From Pithys albifrons albifrons (Eukaryota > Chordata > Aves > Passeriformes > Thamnophilidae), in the NCBI RefSeq assembly GCF_047495875.1, contig NC_092471.1, positions 20,923,809 through 20,987,808 of the forward strand: 64,000 bases of DNA, in the 5' to 3' direction. This document shows, one piece after another, positions 43,910-53,900 of this stretch (position 1 is its first letter; each line of letters starts with the position of its first letter). The notes below the pieces were generated by a model. That model saw only the letters and a list, made by a program, of their open reading frames with translations. It was not told the DNA's origin and made no database searches. The position numbers and the translations under genes are program-made.

Positions 43910-46224
43910 GTAACACAGACCGGGGGTTCTCCCGGGGATCGAGGCACATTCCCGGGAAAAGCCCCACCCCTCCCTGCCCGGGAGACCCTCCTGGCCCGTC
44001 TGTGCCCGGGCAGGACCCACAGCACAGGCATGAAGGGGGTTGGCAGTAGGAGTTTATTCCAGTAACTCTCTCCTTGGAGGTTCTGCCATGAGGGCTGGCT
44101 GCTTTGCTGGGAAAAAGTAGGAATTAGAGCTTGTTTCTGTTAAGCTGTGCTGCCTGGAAAGGCTTTGCTTGGGATAGATGCAAACAGGAGAGGTGGGATA
44201 AGGTCCTGGGACTGAGGCCTGGAGTCAGGTGGTTGGGGTGAGCAGATAATTCCCTTTACTTTCAGGAAAATTCAGTAGCTGTGAAGCTGGCAGTGCCTGG
44301 GATGTCTTTATTAGCTCCCTAATTTCATTGAAGCCCCACGTGGGGAAGGGCTGGAAGGGGAATCTGGTTCCTGACAGCTGAGATCTGATGGAGTTGTCTG
44401 CAGGAGGGGGCAGGGAACAGCCAGTCTGCCTTTTGTCTCTGTGGTAATTAATTGTAATTAACTGGGTCAGCTCAGGCTGTTAAACTCTGCCTGTGCCCTG
44501 TCCAAGAGGTGCTGCCACCCTGGGGGATGTGGTTTGTCCCCTGGGGTTGTGCTCCTGCCCCTCTGGCTCTACAGAATTCCTCCTTTTCTCAGAGTTCCCT
44601 TCCCTGCAGGGAGGCCTGGCAGGTTAAAGGAGCCCTTTGGAACCAGGAGGCAGCAGGGCATGAAATTTGCAGACAGTGTTTCTCGTGGTGCTTGAAAACC
44701 AATTCCTCTTCTCTCCCTCCCTTTGGGAGGTGTGAGGCTGTTGTGCTGCTGACATGTCCCTGTTTTACATGGATCAGAACTGTGGCTCTAACCAGGTGCT
44801 TCCAAAAGTGAAAAAGGCCATGTGAGTGTGAGCAGCTGAATGTTTGAAATGTTTTTCATGGGACACTGACCTTTTTTCAGGGGATCTGGACAGACAGGCT
44901 GGATGTGCTGGAGCAGGTCTGGGCACAGCAGAGCAGGGAGGGCAGTGGGTCACCCCTGCCCAGCAGGGTTGGCTAAAAGCAGGTGAAAGCCCCAATACTT
45001 AAGGGGTTTCTCCTTCCTTAGATGTTCCAGTTGCTGGAACTACTTGGCTCCTTGTTTTTTCAGCATTTTCTTTGCTCAGAATGGGGTTTGTGCCTTTTCC
45101 TCAAAGAATTTAACCCAGTTTTAGTTCCTTCAAACGTTTCTTGTGAGACAAACTGCAGGGCCAGGCGGGAAATGGCCTGACAGATGAGCCCCCTGTGAGG
45201 CCCATCCTTCCTTCCTGCTCCTTCCACAGCATCTCGTGTCCTTTTTCTCTCTCCAAAGACTGTGGGATTCCTCAAACCATGATAGCTTTGGGTTTTCTGC
45301 TTTTCTCTCCAGCTCTGTTGCTCCTCTTCGCCCTGTCAGGCCCAGCATGGGTTCTCTGCCTGGTAGTTTCATGTCTTCTCCCTCCTGCCCTTTCTTTTTG
45401 AATTTCAAGGAAATTTTGTCTGGACTTCTCTCATGTCACTGCTGCCCAGGTGAGCTGGAACAACATAAAGCATAAAGATGAGGTGGCAGGAGGAGCAGGA
45501 AGACAGTTTGCTGTTCATGTAGCTCATTCCAGCCAGGAGAGAGCTGTCAGCTCTGATTACACAACAAAAAATATAAATCCTCTCTAATCATAAAGATCTG
45601 GGGTTTGTTTTAACTCCTCTTAGTTTTAGTATCTCTTGGAGGGATTGAATTTAAGGCTCTCTGTGAACTGCCTGTGGTGTTTTCTTCCAGTAAGAGCAGC
45701 AGGAGGACTCACTGATTAGATTGAAGTATCTGGATCACTTCACATCACCTGTGTTTGTTCCCTGCTCAGTTTTGATACTGGGAGAGGATGAGATAAAAGG
45801 GATGTGTGTGGAGAGATCAAACCAAGGCTGGAGCTGCCCCAGGCACAGGCCATGTGCTAAATGGGTTTGTGGATGAGCTTTTCCTGGGAGTTTTGGGTCC
45901 TGTGTGAGGAGATATCAGGAGTGCAAATGCTTCTGTTTTCCACCCCCTACTGGATTAGTGGATCCAAAAGCCAGACTGGGCAGACTTTCCCTCTTTCTCA
46001 AAGAATTATCTTAAGCTTTGTGAGTCACAGGGTCAGGGATTTCAATCATTTCTTTAAGCTTTTAAAGCCAGTAAACATCCCGGGCAGCTCCTGGTTTTCT
46101 GTAGCTGTAGAATTCCTTCCCTTGGTTATCAAGTTTGCATGTCATTCCTTTTCCTACAGTAGATTGTCAAAGCTGGGAAGGGGGAATGGAGATCTTGGAA
46201 AAAAGGCTGGAGCCAGGTGGGGTT

Positions 46225-46508
46225 CGGGCTCTGCTCCCAGAGAACAGCAACAGGACAAGAGCAAACAGCCTCAAGCTGTGTCGTGGGAGGTTTAGGTTGG
46301 ATATTGGGGACATTCCTTCATGGAAAGGCCTGTTCAGCCCTGGCACAGCTGCCCAGGGCAGGGATGGAGTCCCCATCCATGGGGGGATTTAACAGCCATG
46401 TGGATGTGACATGTGGGGACATGGGGCAGTGGTGGCCTTGGCAGTGCTGGGGGATGGTTGGACATGGTGGGCTTGGAGGACTTTTCCCCCCTCAGTGATT
46501 CCATGACT
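46225..46508 (+). mobile_element. CR1 LINE 3' fragment
   Basis: GGTTTAGGTTGGATATTGGG, CATGGAAAGGCCTGTTCAGC, GTGGATGTGACATGTGGGGA and TCAGTGATTCCATGACTGG; same subtype as 3455-3622. In TMLHE intron 1. Confidence 0.9.
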
Positions 46509-47364
46509 GGAGATCAGACACCCCTGAGCCTCAGCCCCCCTGCAGAGCCAAAAGCTGTGCCCAGGAACCTGTGACTGAACTGTGTCTTCTTCTCAAACCA
46601 CCTTCTCTTGGAAAAACATTCCCACTTTTTCCCCATAAAGATGTCTGGTTTGCCCTTTTTTTTCCCCCTGCTTAACAAGTTGTTGTCTGGGAATGTGGCA
46701 TCCGTGTGGATTTGGTTGCTATCACCAGCCTTAGAGATCTCTGCAGTGGAGGAGCAGGTTGGGCAGGCAGAGCCCCAGTGCCTGGGCTCTCCCGATAAGA
46801 AAATGAAGGAAAATCAGAAGTCTAGGATAAGAAATGCTTTCTGAGCCTGTGTCTTATCCAGAGATACCACATTTCTGTGCACTTCAAAGTACTGTTAAAA
46901 CCCTGCTGGGTTTAGACCTGGCCTCCAGAAAGTCATAAACACAACAGGGCATTTAGACTGAGGTTTTGCCTCTTAAAACATGTCAGTTTTTTGCCCTTGC
47001 TCCTTCCTTGCATTGAGGAGTTGTTACAAATTTCCCTCTGAGAAATTGCCTTCTAGTCTCTATCCTAAAATTAACCACGGTGGTTTCTCCTCCATGCCAG
47101 CTGTGTCCTTCACCAGCAGCAGAGATCTTCCTCCTCCTGGTTGTTTTGCCTGCTTTTTCTAGAACTGACCTAATTAGTGGATTCCTCTGTTACAGCTTCT
47201 CTAACCAAGGTCACTTTGCTTCCCTGATTGCTGCAGTTCTATCCAGGAGTGGTAAATTCACACTGGGAATGCTGGAGGGGGGAAAAGACCTGCAGAGATG
47301 ATGCTTTGCCACTGTTTTGCACAAGAGAGTTGGGCACACCTGTCTTTGCTGGAATGGCTTTGTC

Positions 47365-47635
47365 TTATAAATCATAGAATCGTGGAATGGTTTGTGTTGG
47401 GAGGGACCTTAAAGCCACCTGGTTCCATCTCAGGGTCACCTTCCCCTAGACCAGGTCACTCCAGCCTGGCCCCATCCCTGGGAGTGCCCAAGGCCACATC
47501 TTCTCTGGGCATCCTGTGCCAGGCCCTGCCCACCCCCACAGGGAAGAATTCCTTCCCAATATCTGACCTAAATGGACTCTACATCAGTTTAAAGCCATTC
47601 CTTCTTGTCCTACCAAAACCTGTCCCCACAGAGTC
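47365..47635 (-). mobile_element. CR1 LINE 3' fragment
   Basis: ATCATAGAATCGTGGAATGG, GGGAGGGACCTTAAAGCCAC through GGGAAGAATTCCTTCCCAAT to TTTAAAGCCATTCCTTCTTG. It ends about 150 bases before the TMLHE ATG exon. Confidence 0.92.
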
Positions 47636-47793
47636 TGGAGGAGCTTTGCCAGGCTGGGCTGGGAGCGAGGGGGGACACTGACCTGAGACGGCCCTGCTGG
47701 AGCATCTTCAGCCCTGGGATCTCCTTTGTGTCTCCCCAGGGCTGTGTCCTGCTGGATTGTGTGACACTTGTCCCCTCTCTCCTACCTGGCAGG

Positions 47794-47974
47794 ATGTGGT
47801 GCCGCCGGCTGGCGTGGCTGCTCCGGGGGCCGTGCTGGCAGCGCGGGAGCTCCGGACGCCGCTGGCCGTGGCCACGCCGTGACACGAGGACCGAGGTGTC
47901 TGCCCTGGCTCGTGGCCACCACACAGCCCCGGGGGCCCTGCCCTGTGCCTGGCAGCTGCACGGGGACCATCTCG
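47794..47974 (+). CDS. TMLHE: TMLHE coding exon 1 (start ATG, presequence)
   Basis: Acceptor CCTACCTGGCAG ends at 47792 and the exon begins G-ATG. It encodes MWCRRLAWLLRG and the rest of the Arg-rich targeting region down to GDHL, ending one base into a Glu codon before donor GTAGGT (47975). Confidence 0.93.
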
Positions 47975-50900
47975 GTAGGTGTGTTGTGGGGAGGGTGTTC
48001 CTGCTTCTCTAGGAAGAAAAGGGGGAGTTTCCAAACCTTTTTCCCTGGGAGTGATGTATGTTTTCCTTCAGAAATGACCAGCTTTCCAGGGAGGCACTCT
48101 GGTTCCCTGTGAGAATTCCCAAAGGCAGGACAGAGCAGGCTTGTCTGCTGGCAGCAAGTCTTTCATGAGAAGCAAGGAGTGCTAAATCAGAAACCAAATC
48201 CAGGGATTCCAGCTCAGAAACCGCATCTGAGCCCTGCCCTGTCAGGCACCGTGTTCTGTGCTGTGCCCAGGCAACCCTGGCAGGCAGGGGTGGATCTGGT
48301 GTGTGCCCATCCCTGCTGCCCCTCCTTGTGCAGGTTCTTCTGGGTGATGGCTCCTGAGGCCAGTTAGATCTCAGTACTCCAACTCACGTGGAAGCAAAGG
48401 GAATTGCTCAGCACTTTACACAGTGGCCCCAGGAAAGGATATTGTTGTTTTCCCACTGCAAAGTGACCACAGATACCTGGATTCCAAAGCTGAGTGGGAC
48501 TAGAGCAGGAAGGGCTCTCCTGTTGCTTTTGCTGGCCCTTCTGAAGGGCTTTGAGCATTCCTGAACTGTCCCAAGATGGAACAGTGAGGGACTTAATGTT
48601 TTTTTTTTTACTCTTCTCTGCATTCCTGTGCTGGGACTCTGTGGCTCTGTGATGTGCAGCTCTGAATTTACCTCTTGTGAAGTGATGATGGAGGGAGGTC
48701 AGGGACCAGGGTGTGTGTCAGCTTCCCAGTGCAGGGGGGATGTTGGAGTTTAATGCCTTCCCACTGCCAGAGGGCAGGGTTAGATGGAATATTGGGAAGG
48801 AATTCTTCCCTGTCAGGATGGGCAGGCCCTGGCACAGGTTGGGCAGAGAAGCTGTGGATGCCTCATCCCTGGGAGTGTCCAAGGCCAGGTTGGATGGGGC
48901 TTGGAGCACCCTGGGCTGGTGGGAGGTGTCCCTGTCTATGGCAGGGAGTGGGACTGGATGAACTTCCGTCCCAAACCATTCTGGGATGGTTCTATGAGGT
49001 CTCCAGTAGACTTGGTAAGAAGGGAAGCTGGTGAGGTCGCTGACAGGCAGGCCTTTGATAAGATATTCTGCCTGGTCTTCCTCATGGGCCAATTTATGTC
49101 AAGAGGTGCCTCTGCATCCCCCGTATGTGGGACCATAATGTCTGGGCTCTGGGCTTTGGTTCTGGGCTTTGTTTTTCTCCCTGTTGCCCCAAAGCATGCT
49201 GTGATGCCTCCTCTGCAGAGCTCAGGTACAGGAACACGCTGATGCGCTTGGATTTCGTGTGGCTGCGGGACCACTGCCGCTCTGCCTCCTGCTACAACAC
49301 CAAGACCAACCAGCGCAGCCTGGACACGGCCAGCGTGGACCTGGCCATCCGCCCCCAGGCTGTCCGGGTGGACGAGACCACGCTCTTCCTCACCTGTGAG
49401 TGCCACAGCACCCTGCCCTGCCTCTTCGGGAGGGGGCCTGGTTGGTGGATCCCACTCAGCCTTGCTGGGATGGGGCAGCATTATCCCAAAATCAGTGGCT
49501 GTGTGGGAAGATGTTGAACTGTCAGCAGGTTTTAAACGCTGCTCTTATTATAAAGCTTAAATTGTGTCTGGTTTTTCTCCCCCCAGCCCTTTGTGTGTGC
49601 AGTGTCTGGGTGTTTGTCTGTGTTGGTTGAACACCCCAGAAATGCAGGTGATGAACAGATGGGTCAAGACATGGTTGGTTCTCTTTGCCTTCCCCAGTCC
49701 TGTCTGAGCTGGTGTCACCCTGAACACAATGCCCCTTTTCCATCCTTTCTCCTCAGTTTCCCAGCTGTTTTCTTCCTTTTGGTGGAGCTTATCTTTGTTC
49801 AAGGGCTTGACTTCAGAGATTTGCTTCTCCTTGGAGTGCTGTCAACAGAAACCAAAGCCACCAGGGTGGGAACACTTAGCCCTGAATTTGGAGGGGGTTG
49901 CTGCAGCCCTGAATTTGGAAGTGGTTACACCAGCCCTGAGTTTTTGGAGGGGGTTGCTGCAGCCCTGAATTGGAAAGGAGCTGCAGCCACCCAATATTTG
50001 GACTCATGACCTTACAGATAATATTTTGGGTGGCACCAGGGTGCAGAGCCCCTCTTCACACAGGTGACCAGGGTGAGGCCTGTCCCATCTGATGGGTCCC
50101 CTGACCATGATCCCGGGCTGTTCTGTGGGATTTTGGTGACTGTGCCTTTGTCCCCTGTCCCAGGGCCAGATGGACACGTGACACGGTACGGGCTGGAGTG
50201 GCTGGTGAAGAACAGCTACGAGGGGCAGAAGAAGCAGGTCATGCACCCCCGGATCCTGTGGAATGCAGAGATCTACCGGCAGGCCCAGGTCCCCTCTGTG
50301 GACTGCAGGAGCTTCCTGGAGACCGATGAGGGGCTGAAGGAATTCCTGCAGAACTTTTTGTTGTACGGGATTGCTTTTGTGGAGAACGTCACTCCCACCA
50401 AAGAGGACACGGAAATCTTGGCAAAAAGGATCAGCATAATCAGGTAACTGGGGCTGTCCTGGGAAGGATAAACTTGTTTTCTTTTTGTTTGGAAAGGTGC
50501 TGCTTATCCTGTATATTGTGTGGCACAGCCTCGTTTGCAAACAAAAGCTCTGGGTCTGCTACAGCCTCCAACTGCTCCACTTGACCTGGAATGGAGGATC
50601 CCACTGTGGGATCTGCCCCTTTTATGGCAGAGCTGGGAGTCACTGGGTTGTGGAGCTGCCCTGGGAGCATAGAATGACATTTGTGATAGTGGGACTGGGC
50701 AGAGAGGAGAGATGAAGGAAGTGGCTGTCTGGGAAGAGCAGAGCTTTGCGAGGAGAGACATTTCCTGTTATGACTTGAGGGGTGAGAAGGGCAGCCTGGC
50801 CCTGGGAGCCAGGGACATCAAACAGCAGCCCTGGGAGCCAGGAACATCAAACCCAGTTATAGCTCTCACTAAAGGAAAACAGTGAGAACTGTTTCTGCTG

Positions 50901-53900
50901 GGTTTGTGTACAGCACCTCCAGCATGGCACACTGGGGAGTGAGTTTGGAGTTTTATCCAAGCTGCAGAAACCATTTGACTTGACTTGGAAAAGGAGGAAT
51001 TTCTTTTTAATGAATGGTCACTCCACTTAGGAATGAGGGACTCCAGGGAATATCCAGCCAACTTTTGTCTCCAGACATCCTCCCTCTGTACCCACTGAGT
51101 GCTCTTTGTACTTACTGCTGTCCCTTTCTTCCTGTGCATGTTTGTAGGGAGGAGGTGAGTGAAAACACAGGATCCTGGGAAGAAGAAATGGGATTATTGA
51201 GTAACCCTGTGTGGCTGCAAGGAAGGGCTGGCTGCACTTGGGCAGCTTCTTGTGTCACTTTAAGTGATTTAACTGGGGATGGTCCTCAGTGTGGGAACAT
51301 CTGTATTTGTGGACAGGAAACAAGACTTGTCACCACCAGCCTTTTGTGAGGAAAGAATGGAATTTGAATTCTAGAGGAGGGATTAGAAGCACCTTCTCTT
51401 GACTATAAATCTAATTAAGTTGTTCTACTTTAATTACTCTGTACTTAGGATGCAGGGGAGTAACTTTGCCTGGGGATCTGCCCTATCCCCACATTGCCCC
51501 ACATTGCCTGCCTCTTTTCCAGGGAGACCATTTATGGCAGGATGTGGTACTTCACCTCTGACTTCTCCCGGGGAGACACAGCCTACACCAAACTGGCCCT
51601 GGATCGGCACACGGACACCACCTACTTCCAGGAGCCCTGTGGGTACGTCGTGCTGCTTCCCAGACATGGTGCAGAGGGCAGGAGTCACAGCACTGCCCTT
51701 CCCACCAGCACAGCCTTCTTTGTTCAAAGCTAGGTTGGGTGGAGCTTGGAGCAACCTGCTCTAGTGGAAGGTGTCCCTGCCCATGGCAGGGGCGTGCAAT
51801 GACATGATTTTTAAGGTGCTTTCCATCCCAAACCATTCTGTGATTCCAGGTTTCTATGAATTAGACTTACTTTCTAGCTTTTTTCTTTTTGTCTGCTTTC
51901 CCAAGAGGGGAGTCATCTGGAAATGGTGGAAGCATTGGGACCCCAAATGGAACTAGGGATACAAAGAGAAGCCATCCATCCCATGCCAGGATTAGCTCTT
52001 CCCAAGTGAGGCTATGAACTTGGTAAACATCCTAATGGGAAAGGAGCTGTAAGAACAGAGGAAGATGGGAGGGTGAGATCTCTGGCCCCTCCTGGATTTT
52101 GGAGCAGCCCTTCAGGCTAGGAAAGGTAGAGTCAGGAAGCTTTGGGTGGCTGTGGTTTTTCTGGAGCAGCTTGGAGTCAGGAGCAAAGTAAGTGGGTTTT
52201 ACTGTGCCCTGTGGCTCTGGAAGTGCCCCACACTGCCAGCCAGATCTAGTTTGCTTCCCTGTTCCCTGTGAACCTTCAGGACCCATGTGCATTCATGACT
52301 GCCTGCTTGGCTGACTTGAGGAGCTCACAAAACCTTCCCCAAAACCAAATAAATAATTAGTGATCAGAACTTCAGCCTTCAGAAGAGCTTTGACTGAATT
52401 GCTCAGTGGCAGAATTCAGGGCTATTTTTGTACCTTTCTTTTCCATGTGGAAGGGTTCCCCTCAGGTAGGTGTATTCTCACTTGCAGCCAACTGGAGTAC
52501 ATCTATCAGGGATAGAATGGGCTGAATAAACAAGCCTAACCATCAGTGCTTGGAATTCTGCAAAATCAGAGTTGTGTAGGAAAATTTCTGGCTCTCCTGA
52601 CCCCCTTCTAAAGGCTGGAGTGTAGAAACTCCCCAGGCTGTGGGAGGCTGCAGCATTTCTCACTGCTCAGGGACCAGAGCCTGCCCTGAAGGTTTTCCCA
52701 GTGCCCTGAGCTGCCCCAGGAGGTGGTGGCCCCAGGACATGGTTGCCCCAGTTGATTGCCCCGAGGCAAAGACTGTCCTTTGCTCCAGTGCTCCTGGACT
52801 GACTCTGAAATCATCCTGAAGCTGTTGTGGGTAGAAGGTAATGAGAGTACTCAGGTGAAAAGGTGAGGGTGGAGTGGCAGGTCCTGCCACATAACCTGCT
52901 GTGGGACTGGGATAACAGGCCCCAAAGGGAGATTGGAAGATAAAAGCTTTCCCAGAAGGTCCCCATTAATTTTCCAGCAAGTGAAGGCAGTGAAAACTGG
53001 GAGTAGGTGGCTGGAGGCAACTCCTGTGTTTGTTCCTGGTGGTGCCACACCGGCCTTGCTTGGATGAAGGAAAAGAGAAGCTTTGGAGCTGTAATAGGAC
53101 AAAGGCTGAGCTGGATGGGTTCCCACTAGGGAGGGCGTGTCTTGTAGGTCAGCTCCTCACTGGGACTCCTCTGCTCCAGGCTTTCCAAAGTGAACCCTAA
53201 GGGACTTCTCCTGACTGCTTGTGGGAGTCCTTGACTTACATGCCTTTGTGTAAGAGTCCCCTGGGCTCCCCTTGTGGTTCCTGGACTCCACCAGCACATG
53301 CAGCATTTTGTAACTGTCCTGCTGTTCTGAGCTCTTCCAGGAAGATGGTTTTGATGCCCATGTCCTGTGAACACAGACACTTTAGAAACAGATGAATGGA
53401 GAAAGATATACAGGTTACCTTTATTAGAAGCTTCTAAGGTGCAAACCGAAAAGGTCTGACCTCAGGACCAGGAGTGTTACAACTTTTGTACCAGATATTA
53501 ACATCCAATCATCATCCACATTTCCCTTGTGGGCCCACCCATAGGGGCCTTCAGAACTGCCCCCTTCCAGGGGCTGATAGACCTTCTTCTTATGTTCTGT
53601 CTTCTGTTATCTGCAGGTGGCTTCTCACAAACACCATGGCCTTGGCAAAGCCTGAGAAAGCACCCAACCTTGTGGGAAAGACATTTAATAACTGCATTTA
53701 GGATTTGAGCAGCAGATTCTAAAATCTGCCAAAATACATTACATCCTTAGCCATCAGTTTTATGCTTTTTAACCTGTGTGTCCTGCTGTCTGAATGGACT
53801 TAGAATACAATCACAGAATCCCAGAGTGGTTTGGGTTGCAAGAGGCCTTAAAACTCATCCAGTCCCAACCTGCCATGGGCAGGGACACCTCCCACCAGCC

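Larger units (their letters stand above)
43115..43920 (+). promoter_or_regulatory. TMLHE: CpG-island promoter of TMLHE
   Basis: Very dense CpG, CCGCCCC/GGGGCGG boxes and recurring CTCTATGG/CTCTATGC octamers lie just after the GGGACA-rich tract. It contains a CTCF-type site at 43141-43160 and a YY1-like CTATGGCGGC at about 43422. It is the only island upstream of the TMLHE start on this strand. Promoter activity is inferred. Confidence 0.65.
43555..47792 (+). other. TMLHE: TMLHE first intron
   Basis: A stretch of about 4.2 kb between the island exon and the ATG exon. Apart from the possible alternative exon at 43679-43909 and two CR1 fragments (46225-46508 plus, 47365-47635 minus), I see only unique, moderately AT-rich sequence with no ORF resembling a known protein. 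Confidence 0.5.

Noticed and set aside
47605..48012. TMLHE exon 1 reading frame extended upstream and downstream as one ORF
   Set aside because: Upstream codons derive from the CR1 fragment and intron, and the part after 47974 is intron past a consensus donor.
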